From: Flavobacteriales bacterium
Lineage (GTDB): Bacteria > Bacteroidota > Bacteroidia > Flavobacteriales_F > PHOS-HE28
Length of the DNA: 64,000 nucleotides
Assembly: GCA_019638115.1 (NCBI GenBank)
Contig: JAHBUK010000006.1
Span: 1 to 64,000 of the forward strand
Reading direction: 5' to 3'
A program made the translations under genes and the position numbers. The stretch's first letter is position 1. Each line of letters begins with the position of its first letter. A model generated the notes under the pieces. The model did no database searches. It was not told the DNA's origin and worked only from the letters and a program-made list of their open reading frames with translations. Positions 26,954-36,377 of this stretch are shown piece after piece.

Positions 26954-29380
26954 TCAGAAGTTGAAGTTCCATGTGACGGAAGGCAGGATGGAGAAGAGGG
27001 AGACCTGCTTGGCCACTACCTGAAAGCTGTTGTTGCCGGGGTTCCCGGAAGCATCGAAGTAGATGAAGTAGGGATTGGCGCGGTTGTAAGCGTTGTAAAC
27101 GGCAAAGGTCCAGCTGCTGTGCCAGCGCTTGGTGATCTCCGTCTCTTCACCTGTGATCGGGTCGCTTACGGTGCGCAAGGTGCGGTTGTGCAATGTGGCG
27201 GCCAGGTCCAGACGGTGGTAGGGTACCATGCGGTATCCGTTGCGCTCAGTGTATTCACTGACCACCCGGCCCTCGAAGAAATAGCGGTTCACCGGAAGCG
27301 TTACGGCCTGTCCTGTGGCGTAGATGAACGTGGCGCCGTAGCTCCAACGCTTGTTCGGCTCATAGGCCAGCACGAAGCTCAAGTCATTTCGTCGGTCCCA
27401 GCGGCTGGGGAATTCACGTCCTTCATTGATGTCGGGGAATTGGCGCATGGTCTTGCTCCAGGTATAGCCCAGCCAACCGTTCACCTTTCCGGTGCGTTTC
27501 TTCACGAAGAACTCGGCACCGTAGCTATACCCTTCCCCGAACACCAGTTGAGCATCGTAATTGGTGTTTCCGTTGTTCTGTGGGCTGGCGCCCTCGGCGT
27601 ATTCGATCAGGTTGTCGAAGGTCTTGTAGTAGCCCTCAACGCTGGTCTCGAAAACCCCATCGAACAGGTCCCTGAAATATCCTGCGGCATACTGGGTGCC
27701 GATCTGTGGACGCACATTGCTACTGCTCGGTATCCACACATCGGTGGGCAGCGGGGTGCTGCCGAAGCTGGCCAGGTGCACATACTGCTGACCACGGTTG
27801 TAGGAGGCCTTCACGCTGCCATTGGGGCCTAAGCGATAACGCAGTGAGATGCGTGGTTCAAGGGCTGCGTAGGAGCTGATCGGTTCGCCGGAGGTGAAGT
27901 CCGTAGTACCGGTAGCACGGCCGTTCTCATCCAGGTCGTACAGGGTGAAAGGTCCTACATGTGCGAAGGTGGATAAACGCACACCGGCATTGATGCGCAA
28001 CTCGTCCGTTACATCGAAGTCGTCCATCACATAGAGCGCGGTCTCGTGTGCATGGAGCTTCGGCGGTGTATCGATGTTGAAGTCGGTATCACCGCTGCTT
28101 ACCCGAACCGTACTGGTGGTGTAGATGTGGTAGATGTATTGGCCACCATACTTCAGCCGGTGCCGGGCATTGGGGTAGTGGGAGAGGTCCACCTTCAAGC
28201 CGTAATCCTTGATACCACTGAAAAGCTCGAACTCGAATTGGTCCTGGTCCGCCTGAAATGCAAAGGAGTAATCGCTGAACGTGGCGGTCGTGTTCATGAA
28301 AAGTTTGGGGCCGAAGACGTGGTTCCAACGTGCGGCCACAGTGGCATTGCCCCAAGGAATTCGAAAACGTGGATCGCCCTCGTTACTGCCGCTGAAGTCG
28401 AACACATCCCTGCCGAAGTACCCGCTCACGAAGACCCTGTCCTTGTCGCTCAACTGATAATTGGCCTTGGCGTTCAGGTCGTAGAAGTAGTAGCCGCTTC
28501 CGGAGAAGGCGCTCTCGGGGTTGATGAACGGTTTGGTGACCACATCGATGTAGGTCCGCCTACCACTTACGATGAATGAGCTTCGGTCTTTCACGATAGG
28601 ACCTTCCAAGGTCAACCGGGAGGAGATCAACCCGATGCCCCCTTGCCCATGGAAGCTCTTGTTGTTGCCGTCCCGCATGTTGATGTCGAGTACGGACGAG
28701 ATCCTGCCTCCATAGTTCGCAGGCATGCCACCCTTGATCAACTCGATGTTCTTCACGGCATCGGCATTGAAGACACTGAAGAAGCCGAACAGGTGGCTGG
28801 CATTGTACACGGTGGCGTCGTCGAGCAGGATGAGGTTCTGGTCGGGGCCGCCGCCTCGGACGTAGAAGCCACTGTTCCCTTCACCGTTGCTGGCCACGCC
28901 AGGCAGGAACTGTATGGTCTTCAGGATGTCCACCTCACCGAGCAATGCGGGCAGGGTGCTCAGTTTCTGGGCATCGAGTTCGGTGGTTCCCATGCGCGTA
29001 TCCTCGGTGTTCTCCCCGGTCCGGGTCCCGACCACCTCCACCACCTTTCCTTGTATCGCTTTGGGCACCGCGTTGATGTTCACTTTCAGGTCCTTGGTGA
29101 CATCGATGGGCATCAGGAAGTCCTCGTAGCCGATGAAGCTCATGGCCAAGGTCTGTGCCCCTGGCTCCACATTGATCACGTAGTAGCCGTACACATTGGT
29201 GGCAGTGCCCCGCATGGTCTCCTTGATGAAGACACTGGCTCCGATCAAGGCTTCGCCACTGCTGGCGTCCTTTACGTAACCACTGATGGAATAGCGCTGC
29301 GATCCTTGGGCGTGCAGTTCGGATGTGATACAGGGAAGAACGAAAAACAAGCCCACGATGGCGGACAGGAGTGTTCTCAT
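26954..29380 (-). CDS. TonB-dependent receptor with carboxypeptidase-like N-terminal domain
   Basis: An 808-residue outer membrane protein. The signal peptide ends near ELHAQ. Residues 28-115 form a carboxypeptidase-regulatory-like domain (YSISGYVKDASSGEALIGA), residues 125-240 the plug (GGGPDQNLILLDDATVYN; GGMPANYGGRISSVLD), and the rest a beta barrel ending in VTWNFNF with the terminal aromatic residue expected for BAM insertion. It would import a nutrient with TonB energy. The missing 'SusC' signature and the DUF4249 partner argue against a glycan SusCD system. Confidence 0.95.
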   Translation of the reverse strand: MRTLLSAIVGLFFVLPCITSELHAQGSQRYSISGYVKDASSGEALIGASVFIKETMRGTATNVYGYYVINVEPGAQTLAMSFIGYEDFLMPIDVTKDLKVNINAVPKAIQGKVVEVVGTRTGENTEDTRMGTTELDAQKLSTLPALLGEVDILKTIQFLPGVASNGEGNSGFYVRGGGPDQNLILLDDATVYNASHLFGFFSVFNADAVKNIELIKGGMPANYGGRISSVLDINMRDGNNKSFHGQGGIGLISSRLTLEGPIVKDRSSFIVSGRRTYIDVVTKPFINPESAFSGSGYYFYDLNAKANYQLSDKDRVFVSGYFGRDVFDFSGSNEGDPRFRIPWGNATVAARWNHVFGPKLFMNTTATFSDYSFAFQADQDQFEFELFSGIKDYGLKVDLSHYPNARHRLKYGGQYIYHIYTTSTVRVSSGDTDFNIDTPPKLHAHETALYVMDDFDVTDELRINAGVRLSTFAHVGPFTLYDLDENGRATGTTDFTSGEPISSYAALEPRISLRYRLGPNGSVKASYNRGQQYVHLASFGSTPLPTDVWIPSSSNVRPQIGTQYAAGYFRDLFDGVFETSVEGYYKTFDNLIEYAEGASPQNNGNTNYDAQLVFGEGYSYGAEFFVKKRTGKVNGWLGYTWSKTMRQFPDINEGREFPSRWDRRNDLSFVLAYEPNKRWSYGATFIYATGQAVTLPVNRYFFEGRVVSEYTERNGYRMVPYHRLDLAATLHNRTLRTVSDPITGEETEITKRWHSSWTFAVYNAYNRANPYFIYFDASGNPGNNSFQVVAKQVSLFSILPSVTWNFNF

Positions 29381-29415
29381 GCGAACGTTGGGAATAGGAA
29401 GGCGAAAACGGGATG

Positions 29416-29447
29416 CGAAGCTACCGGCACAAGATGGATGGTAACAA
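29416..29447 (-). promoter_or_regulatory. Candidate promoter of the TonB receptor operon
   Basis: On the minus strand: TTG at 29447-29445, a 21-nt spacer, then TAGCTTCG at 29423-29416 (TTCG variant of the -7 box). It would give a leader of about 30 nt. Confidence 0.35.
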
Positions 29448-29567
29448 TTGCTCGTTATGGATGGTTCGTCAACAGTATGAGCGGGAGGGAAGCGCTTAAA
29501 CTTGATGTAGGCTTAGCGTCTTGGTGTAATTGTACTTCCAGTTTTGCAGCTACCTAATTGAGCAAGC

Positions 29568-29666
29568 ATGGGCGCGTTCATTCGGAAGTACAGTACAGGC
29601 ACTTTCACCATACTGGTCTATGTGCTCCTCGTTATAGCCGTCGTGTTCCTATCGTTGGGAGCATAG
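29568..29666 (+). CDS. Small single-span membrane protein, 32 residues
   Basis: A short open frame reading MGAFIRKYSTGTFTILVYVL and onward to SLGA before TAG. It has a basic N-terminus and one long hydrophobic segment (residues 12-31), as expected of an inner membrane micro-protein with the N-terminus inside. It stands alone in a 350-bp gap. No family is recognised. A TTG at 29521 and a CAGTTTTG sequence at 29539 could form a weak promoter. Evidence is limited to composition. Confidence 0.45.
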   Translation: MGAFIRKYSTGTFTILVYVLLVIAVVFLSLGA

Positions 29667-29677
29667 TGGCATGAATA

Positions 29678-29712
29678 CCCGCCCCCAGGGCGGGATGCGC
29701 TACCGCTGCCTG
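29678..29712. repeat. REP-like hairpin sharing sequence with the tRNA-derived array
   Basis: A hairpin CCCGCCC (29678-29684) with GGGCGGG (29688-29694), followed by ATGCGCTACCG. The 17-mer GGCGGGATGCGCTACCG recurs in every unit of the array at 30141-30420, always after a similar hairpin. There is no T run, so it is not a good terminator. Confidence 0.6.
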
Positions 29713-29744
29713 CGGAAGAGGTCTTCGATGCGTCCGCGCTTTTT

Positions 29745-29996
<252 letters not shown>

Positions 29997-30040
29997 TCAA
30001 CTCATCAACGCAACCGGGTAGATGGACTTCAGGAGGACAA

Positions 30041-30078
30041 GAAAACGAATGGGCTGCCTCAAAAATGAGACAGCCCAT
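30041..30078 (-). terminator. Terminator of tRNA-Pro
   Basis: On the minus strand a 13-bp stem (30078-30066 with 30061-30049, one G-U pair) with a 4-nt loop is followed by TCGTTTTC. It starts 15 nt after the tRNA 3' end. Confidence 0.75.
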
Positions 30079-30092
30079 CAAGTAATAACCAG

Positions 30093-30167
30093 TCGGGGTG
30101 ACTGGATTCGAACCAGCGACCACTTGCACCCCATGCAAGTGCGCTACCGGGCTGCGCTACACCCCGA
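30093..30167 (-). tRNA. tRNA-Pro (anticodon GGG)
   Basis: A 75-nt cloverleaf: acceptor TCGGGGT pairs with ACCCCGA; the D arm contains GCGCAGCCCGGTAGCGC; the anticodon stem CTTGC/GCAAG closes a loop ATGGGGT with anticodon GGG (reads CCC); the T loop is GGTTCGAATCC. No CCA is encoded. The 5' half is shared with the tandem array upstream. Confidence 0.95.
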
Positions 30168-30420
30168 GGATACTTGTCCCGCACTTCGTTGCGACCATCC
30201 CGCCCTTAGGCGGGATGCGCTACCGGGCTGCGCTACACCCCGAGGATACTTGTCCCGCACTTCGTTGCGACCATCCCGCCCTTAGGCGGGATGCGCTACC
30301 GGGCTGCGTTACACCCCGAGGATACTTGTCCCGCATTTCGTTGCGACCATCCCGCCCTTAGGCGGGATGCGCTACCGGGCTGCGCTACACCCCGAGGATA
30401 CTTGTCCCGCATTTCGTTGC
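30141..30420 (-). repeat. 76-bp tandem array derived from the 5' half of tRNA-Pro
   Basis: Units start at 30141, 30217, 30293 and 30369 (the last partial), each exactly 76 bp apart and almost identical. Read on the minus strand, each unit holds the first 27 nt of tRNA-Pro (acceptor 5' strand and D arm), then a hairpin ATCCCGCC-TAAG-GGCGGGAT in place of the anticodon arm, then GGTCGC and a 22-nt tail unlike the tRNA. The first copy merges with the real tRNA. A decayed fragment continues to about 30465. This fills most of the gap up to 30668. Confidence 0.9.
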
Positions 30421-30668
30421 TATGATCTCATCTTCCGATGGGAACCGCCACCGGGCTGCGTTCGGCCCTTTGGGGCGGCAAATCTAACAAAATCCGGTTC
30501 CTACGAAATGTTCCTTTGTGGAATGCTGTGGAGTAGTGATGGTCGCACTTCCGGGAGCATGGAGTGGGGGCGAGGATATGCGGGGGCGGTCGGTGGTTCC
30601 AAAGGAGGTTACTCGGGGTGAATGGTTCATGATGGGCCGAATGGAAGGCGCGCCGGTGTCGACAAGTC

Positions 30669-30676
30669 TACCTTTG
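30669..30676 (+). promoter_or_regulatory. -7 type promoter box TACCTTTG of the aminopeptidase gene
   Basis: An exact TAnnTTTG match, 38 nt before the ATG at 30715. No clear TTG element is seen upstream. Confidence 0.4.
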
Positions 30677-30714
30677 CGGCCGCAGTGCCCTGTTCGGGTC
30701 CTGCACCATCACTC

Positions 30715-32574
30715 ATGCGACATGTCCTTCTGGGGAGCATTACCACCATGCTCCTGATCGTTTCTTGCACCAGCCAGCCTGAACAACCCCAAGAAATGGA
30801 CCCCCACAGCAATGCCCGCCCATTCGAGGCGGTGATCGAGCATCTGGCCTTGGATGTGAAAGTGGATATGGAAGCGCGAAGGATAGAGGGTACGGCCAAC
30901 TACAAGATCAAGGGTACAGGTCGTATCATTTTCGATACGGACGGACTCGAGATCCTTTCAGTTACGCTTGGCAATGGTGAAGCCGCCGATCATTCGTTGG
31001 GTGATAGCACGCTTCTGGGCCGGGCGCTTGAGGTGAAGTTGCCGAAGGGCACCGATCGCGTTTCGATCGCTTACCGCACCGGAGACCAAGCCAAGGCACT
31101 GCTTTGGCTCAGTGCGGATCAGACCATCGATGGCAAGCAACCCTTTCTCTTCACGCAAGGACAGGCGATCTTGACCCGATCATGGATCCCCATCCAGGAT
31201 AGCCCTGGGATACGCTTCACCTATGAGGCGAAGGTGAGCGCGCCGGTCGGTACCATGGCCGTGATGAGCGCAACCAACCCTCAGGCGATGAGCCCGGATG
31301 GACGCTATTCATTCCGCATGGACCAGCCAGTGCCGGCCTATTTGATGGCCTTGGCCGTGGGGGACCTGGCCTTCGAGCCCTTGGGAGAGCGCTGTGGTGT
31401 GTATGCCGAGCCGGGTCTGTTGAAGCGTGCTGCGTGGGAGTTCGCTGACACTGAGCGCATGCTCGAAGTGGCCGAGACGCTTTATGGGCCCTATCGGTGG
31501 GAGCGTTACGACGTGCTGGTGCTGCCAGCGAGTTTCCCATTCGGTGGCATGGAGAACCCACGATTGACCTTCGCCACTCCGACGATCCTTGCCGGAGACC
31601 GCTCGCTGACAGCGCTTATCGCACATGAGATGGCCCACAGTTGGAGCGGCAACCTGGTTACCAACGCCACTTGGAACGACCTCTGGCTGAACGAAGGCTT
31701 CACCGTCTATTTCGAGAACCGCATCTGCGAGGCGGTCTATGGCGAGGACTATGCCCGCATGCACGCACTCTTAGGTCACCAGGAACTTCAGGCCACCATA
31801 CAGCGCTTTTCGGCTGAGAACAATGCCGCGGATACTCGCTTGCGGCTGGACCTTGCAGGGCGTAATCCCGATGATGGCGTTTCCGACATCGCTTACGAGA
31901 AGGGTTTCGCCTTCCTGCGCTTGATCGAATCCAAAGTGGGCCGTCCCAAGTTCGATGCGTTCATCAAGGAGTACTTCAACACCTTCGCCTTCCAAAGCAT
32001 GACCACGGATCGCTTCCTGGCCTACTTGGACGAAAACCTGATGAAGCCGAACAAGGTGGAGCTGAACGTGGCCGAATGGGTGGACGGCGAAGGGCTTCCG
32101 GCGAATGCGGTGGTCCCAGTATCCGATCGGTTCACCAAAGTGGAGGCCGAGGTGGCGCGCTGGGAGGCCGGTACACCGGCCAGTGAGCTGATGACCGCTG
32201 ATTGGACCTACCACGAGTGGGTACACTTCCTGCGCCATCTGCCCCAGCCGCTTGGTGCCGATCGCATGGCGGAACTGGACCAAGCCTTCAAGTTCACCAC
32301 CAGCGGGAATTCGGAGATCACCTTCGTGTGGTTGGACCACGCCATTGCGAACAACTACGCGGTGGCATACGATAGGCTGGTGGAGTTCCTGACCACGGTA
32401 GGGCGTCGCAAATTCGTACTGCCCCTCTACGAGCGATTGGCCTCCACGGAGAAAGGCATGGTGATGGCTCGTGCGGTCTATGCCAAGGCACGCGGCAACT
32501 ACCACGCGGTAACCGTGCGGAGCGTGGACGACAAGTTGGACTGGCGCAGCGTATCGCAGCCGGTTGCGTTCTGA
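30715..32574 (+). CDS. M1 family aminopeptidase, LTA4-hydrolase-like lipoprotein
   Basis: A 619-residue zinc metallopeptidase that removes N-terminal residues. The ATG at 30715 gives a lipoprotein signal with lipobox IVSC (Cys18). The substrate-binding FGGMENPRLTF precedes the zinc site H304-E-M-A-H308, with E327 in WLNEG as third ligand. The surrounding HSWSGNLVTNATWNDLWLNEGFTVY is very close to the leukotriene A4 hydrolase group, and a C-terminal helical domain (about residues 470-619) of LTA4H type is present. It probably digests peptides in the periplasm or at the surface. Confidence 0.95.
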   Translation: MRHVLLGSITTMLLIVSCTSQPEQPQEMDPHSNARPFEAVIEHLALDVKVDMEARRIEGTANYKIKGTGRIIFDTDGLEILSVTLGNGEAADHSLGDSTLLGRALEVKLPKGTDRVSIAYRTGDQAKALLWLSADQTIDGKQPFLFTQGQAILTRSWIPIQDSPGIRFTYEAKVSAPVGTMAVMSATNPQAMSPDGRYSFRMDQPVPAYLMALAVGDLAFEPLGERCGVYAEPGLLKRAAWEFADTERMLEVAETLYGPYRWERYDVLVLPASFPFGGMENPRLTFATPTILAGDRSLTALIAHEMAHSWSGNLVTNATWNDLWLNEGFTVYFENRICEAVYGEDYARMHALLGHQELQATIQRFSAENNAADTRLRLDLAGRNPDDGVSDIAYEKGFAFLRLIESKVGRPKFDAFIKEYFNTFAFQSMTTDRFLAYLDENLMKPNKVELNVAEWVDGEGLPANAVVPVSDRFTKVEAEVARWEAGTPASELMTADWTYHEWVHFLRHLPQPLGADRMAELDQAFKFTTSGNSEITFVWLDHAIANNYAVAYDRLVEFLTTVGRRKFVLPLYERLASTEKGMVMARAVYAKARGNYHAVTVRSVDDKLDWRSVSQPVAF

Positions 32575-32585
32575 CCGACGCTGGC

Positions 32586-33221
32586 CTACGCGTTCAGGAG
32601 CCGCTTCAGCAGCACTGGCTCCAAGATGTGCGTTCCTTCAAAGCGATGCACATGGTGAGTGACCTTGGCCCGTCGCAGGCGCTCGGACATGCCTGTCAGG
32701 TCCTGGTCATTGGCGAACTCATCGCGCGTGCCGAGCACGAGGTCAACGCTCAGCGCGCCCCATGCTTGTTGCAGGATCGTTGAGCTGGCCTCGGGAGGTA
32801 TGCCACCGGCCCACAGCACCAGTCGTGCGGGTTTCGTGTTGCCCATGATGCTCCAACGGCTGGCCGTGGCCACGCCTTGGGAAAAGCCGAGTGCGTTCAC
32901 CGGCAGATCACCGTGTTCGTTCTTCAGTGCAGCTACCAGTCGGTCCAGGTAGCCCACGTGGTCCTTGATCTCCAACTCACGGTCCTCGCGGGTCATCCAT
33001 GTGGCACCAACCCGACTATGCTCCTTGTCCAAGTAGTAGCGGCTAAGGCCTTCCGGGGCCACGATGAGCTGGTCATTGCACAGCCCCTCGAACTTGGTGA
33101 GGAAGAAGCGGGCCAATTGGCCATATCCGTGCAGTACCACCCAGATGGACCGTGGTTCCTGTGAACATGGCAGCACGTGATAGCGCGCTGTGCGGTCCAC
33201 GCGAAGATGATGCTCGGTCAT
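32586..33221 (-). CDS. Alpha/beta hydrolase, phospholipase/carboxylesterase family
   Basis: A 211-residue serine hydrolase. The oxyanion loop VVLHGYGQ is at the N-terminus, the nucleophile elbow is GFSQG (ALGFSQGVATASRW), the likely Asp is in LGTRDEFAND, and the His in FEGTHIL. The family cleaves carboxylic or thioester bonds; the substrate is unknown. The ATG at 33221 is 7 bp after the stop of the upstream E1 fusion gene, so both are probably in one transcript. Confidence 0.9.
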   Translation of the reverse strand: MTEHHLRVDRTARYHVLPCSQEPRSIWVVLHGYGQLARFFLTKFEGLCNDQLIVAPEGLSRYYLDKEHSRVGATWMTREDRELEIKDHVGYLDRLVAALKNEHGDLPVNALGFSQGVATASRWSIMGNTKPARLVLWAGGIPPEASSTILQQAWGALSVDLVLGTRDEFANDQDLTGMSERLRRAKVTHHVHRFEGTHILEPVLLKRLLNA

Positions 33222-33228
33222 CCTTGAA

Positions 33229-35331
33229 TCAGTAGGCGAGGAGGTCTTCCAATGCGGTGCCCACCTTCTGCGCATTGGGGATCATGCTCTCCTCCAAGAT
33301 GCTGTTCAGGGGAATGGCCGGCATGTCCACGCTGCCGATGGTTCGCACAGGAGCATCAAGCTGTTGGAAGCACAGATCGCCAATGCGGCCAGCCAACGCT
33401 TGCGCGAAGCTGTTGGTGAGTTGCTCCTCGGTTACCACCAGGCAGCGGCCGTGGCGTTGCACCTGGCCCATCACGCACTCCTCATCCAACGGCACCAAGG
33501 TGCGCAGGTCGATGATCGTGACCCGGCCAGGGAATTGTTTCGCGGCGCCCTTGGCCCAGTACACGCCCATGCCATAGGTGACGATCACGGCGGCTTCACC
33601 CTTGTCGATGCGCTCCGGATCGGCCTCCTGCACGATGCGCGCCTTACCGAAGGGGATCACATAATCGGCGCTGGGTTCGATGGTCTTCGCCTCCTCGGTG
33701 CCCTTGATCTTGCTCCAGTAGAGTCCCTTGTGCTCCAGCATCACCACGGGGTTCGGGTCGTGGTAGGCCGCTTTCATCAGGCCCTTCAGGTCGGCACCGG
33801 TACTGGGGTAGGCGATCTTGATGCCCTTGATGTTGCACAGCACGCTCTCCACGCTGCTGCTGTGGTAGGGGCCGCCGCTTCCATATGCGCCGATGGGTAC
33901 ACGCAGGATGCTGCTCACGGGCCACTTGCCCACGGTGAGGTAGCAACTGCGGGCCACTTCGGTGAAGAGCTGGTTGAGGCCCGGCCAGATGTAGTCGGCG
34001 AACTGAACTTCCACGATCGGTTTCAAACCCGCAGCGCTCATGCCCACCGTACTGCCGATGATGAAGGCCTCCTGGATGGGTGTGTTGAACACGCGGTGGT
34101 CGCCGAAATCACGCGCCAGCGTTGCAGCTTCGCGGAACACGCCACCAAGGCGACCGCCCACGTCCTGTCCATAGAGCAGGCAGTTCGGGTCCTCCTGCAT
34201 CAACTCGCGGATGGCGAAGAGCGCACTATCAACCATAACCGTGGGTTGGCGGTCGGCCGGAGCGCGTTCGCCCTTCTCCTCGGTGATCGGGGTCGGCGCG
34301 AACATGTGCGTGGTAAGGTCCTCGGGTGTGGGGTCGGGTGCCTCCTTGGCGCGTTCGAAATCGGCCTTCACGCGGTCCTTGGCCTGCTGCTCCAGCTTCT
34401 TCAGTCCATCCAGTTGGATGCGCTGGTCGAGCAATTGCTGCATGAAGCGCGGAAAGGGATCACGTTTGCGGTGTTCCGTCAGGTTCTCCTCGCTGCGGTA
34501 GAACTCCATGCGCACCCCACTGGTGTGGTGGTTCAGCAGAGGCACCTTGGCATGCACCAGAAAGGGCCTGCGCTCCTTGCGCACTTTGGCGATCACCTCC
34601 TGCAGGGTGTTGTAGGAGCCCACGAAGTCGGTGCCATCGATGCTGCGCACCTCCAAGCCCGGGAAGCCCTTGGCGTATTCGCTGGCATCGGCCACCCGGA
34701 TCTCGTCTGCGCTGGCGCTGATGTCCCACTCATTGTCCTGCACCAGGTAGATGATGGGCAGTTGCTTCAGCACGGCCATCTGGAAGGCCTCGGCCACTTC
34801 GCCTTCGGTGATGGCGGCATCGCCGATGGAGCAAACCACGATGGGTGCTTCGCCATCCACCGTATGCGGAATACCGGCCTGTTCCTTGTACCAGAAGCCC
34901 AACGCGGTTCCGGTGGCCGGAATGGCCTGCATGCCGGTGGCGCTGCTTTGGTGCGGGATCTTGGGCATGTTATCCCGCCGCAGGCTCGGGTGGCTGTAGT
35001 AGGTGCGTCCGCCGCTGAAGGGATCGTCCCGCTTGGCCATCAATTGCAGCATCAACTCGTAGGGCTCCATGCCGATCCCCAGCAGGATGCTGTCGTCTCG
35101 GTAATAAGGGAACACATAGTCCTGTGGCAGGAGCTGCAGCCCGAGCGCGAGTTGGATGGCTTCATGCCCTTTGCTGGTGGCATGCACGTACTTGGCGGTG
35201 AACTTGGCGTTCTCCTCGTACAGGTCGCTCATGGCACGCGCAGTACACATGAGCTCCCACGCCTTCAGCAGGGTGTCGGGGCTGATGGAGGAAGCGGCCA
35301 TGCGGGTGGTTTTCGGTGCAGTGAGGGACAT
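33229..35331 (-). CDS. Branched-chain 2-oxoacid dehydrogenase E1, alpha-beta fusion
   Basis: A 700-residue thiamine-diphosphate enzyme with both E1 subunits in one chain, as is common in Bacteroidota. The alpha part (residues 15-330) has YRDDSILLGIGM and the TPP motif GDAAITEGEVAEAFQMA with the final N in VQDNEWDIS. The beta part (365-700) has LYGQDVGGRLGGVFREA, NTPIQEAFIIGSTVGM and VPIGAYGSGGPYHSSS. It decarboxylates 2-oxo acids from Val, Leu and Ile and passes the acyl group to the E2 lipoyl domain (not in this window). The start at 35331 (MSLTAPKTT) is chosen; the 58-residue upstream extension is low-complexity and overlaps the promoter region. Confidence 0.93.
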   Translation of the reverse strand: MSLTAPKTTRMAASSISPDTLLKAWELMCTARAMSDLYEENAKFTAKYVHATSKGHEAIQLALGLQLLPQDYVFPYYRDDSILLGIGMEPYELMLQLMAKRDDPFSGGRTYYSHPSLRRDNMPKIPHQSSATGMQAIPATGTALGFWYKEQAGIPHTVDGEAPIVVCSIGDAAITEGEVAEAFQMAVLKQLPIIYLVQDNEWDISASADEIRVADASEYAKGFPGLEVRSIDGTDFVGSYNTLQEVIAKVRKERRPFLVHAKVPLLNHHTSGVRMEFYRSEENLTEHRKRDPFPRFMQQLLDQRIQLDGLKKLEQQAKDRVKADFERAKEAPDPTPEDLTTHMFAPTPITEEKGERAPADRQPTVMVDSALFAIRELMQEDPNCLLYGQDVGGRLGGVFREAATLARDFGDHRVFNTPIQEAFIIGSTVGMSAAGLKPIVEVQFADYIWPGLNQLFTEVARSCYLTVGKWPVSSILRVPIGAYGSGGPYHSSSVESVLCNIKGIKIAYPSTGADLKGLMKAAYHDPNPVVMLEHKGLYWSKIKGTEEAKTIEPSADYVIPFGKARIVQEADPERIDKGEAAVIVTYGMGVYWAKGAAKQFPGRVTIIDLRTLVPLDEECVMGQVQRHGRCLVVTEEQLTNSFAQALAGRIGDLCFQQLDAPVRTIGSVDMPAIPLNSILEESMIPNAQKVGTALEDLLAY

Positions 35332-35384
35332 GATCGGGATGCGGAAAGGAAGTGGCCGCAAGGTACGGAGCGCGGCCGGGCCGA

Positions 35385-36170
35385 TCAGGTATTCAACTGA
35401 TGGCCGATGCGCGTGATAAGGAGTTCGATGTGCGCCTGTTCCTTGCGCAATAGTTCCAGGATCCGGGTCTTGTGGAACTCGCTGAAGTCGATCAGATTCT
35501 GCCAATTGGTATCGGCCATCAATCTGTCCATGACCGCTCCGTCGGCCGTACGCAGGAGGAAGCGCTCATTGACCAGGGGCAACATGTGGTCCAGTACCAT
35601 TCGCTTGTCGATATCGGCCGCTTCGCGCAGCATGAAGTAGCGGTACCCGTAGAGGGAGAAGATGTCGCGCAGGAGGTCCTTGTCCCGCACCAACGCCACG
35701 CTGCCGGTGCTCTTCATGGCTTGGTAGGTAACGTCCTGCGCGCTTATGCCAACGTAGGATAGGGGTGGGCCAAGGAAACGCAGCACCGAATCGGCGGGTA
35801 TGGGGGTTTCGCTGTGCTGCTTGAGCCTTGCGATACTCGATAGAATGAGTTCCAGGTCGCGCATCTCTTGGGCGAATGCCGCAGAGTCGTTCCGAAGGTC
35901 GTCGCGTAGGTCTGCCAGCAAACGCTGCTCCTGTATGCGCTCGTTTCGTTCCTGCCGCCATTCGTTCAGCAGGAAGCTCACCATGATGCCAAACACGATC
36001 ACCAGGAACTCGATCCCATGCTTCGACCATTGGATGCGACGCACAGCAGCCTTGGGTACTGTCTCTGATCTTACAGGGGCGGAGCGTTGTTCCTGTGATG
36101 ACCTGGTGGATGGTCGTTTCCTTCTGCGACGACGGAAGTCATCAGCCCCTTTGTTCGATCCGCTTTCCAT
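35385..36170 (-). CDS. DUF6090-like membrane protein
   Basis: A 261-residue protein. A basic N-terminal region (DFRRRRRKRPST) precedes one transmembrane helix (FLVIVFGIMVSFLLNEW, about residues 55-71) and the signature RQERNERIQEQRLLADLRDDL, which matches the DUF6090 group of Bacteroidota. The remainder is helical. The start at 36170 (MESGSNKGAD) is chosen because a TACATTAG box ends 5 nt before it. Function unknown. Confidence 0.75.
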   Translation of the reverse strand: MESGSNKGADDFRRRRRKRPSTRSSQEQRSAPVRSETVPKAAVRRIQWSKHGIEFLVIVFGIMVSFLLNEWRQERNERIQEQRLLADLRDDLRNDSAAFAQEMRDLELILSSIARLKQHSETPIPADSVLRFLGPPLSYVGISAQDVTYQAMKSTGSVALVRDKDLLRDIFSLYGYRYFMLREAADIDKRMVLDHMLPLVNERFLLRTADGAVMDRLMADTNWQNLIDFSEFHKTRILELLRKEQAHIELLITRIGHQLNT

Positions 36171-36377
36171 GGTGCCTAATGTACTGTTGAGCCGAATGGA
36201 GGGATGGCCTACAGGCATGTTTTTGTTTGCATCATTGGCAAAGTCAACCCTGTTCCAATGGTCATTCGCCACCGCAGTGTATAACAAAGGTTAGTCCCTG
36301 TGCCCGCAAGCGCCGCTTTAGTTTTGATCCAGGCGGGAATGCAGCAGAAAAACCAGTGTCTGCAGGGGCTGAACAGC

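Noticed and set aside
30141..30420. CRISPR array upstream of tRNA-Pro
   Set aside because: Whole 76-bp units repeat, including what would be spacers; they derive from the tRNA.
30022..30621. Several overlapping small frames over the tRNA array (peptides with ALRRDALPGC repeats)
   Set aside because: They only translate the tRNA-derived repeats; similar spurious frames arise wherever such arrays occur.
33364..35400. 678-codon plus-strand frame opposite the E1 fusion
   Set aside because: Shadow frame; the minus strand carries complete E1 alpha and beta motifs.
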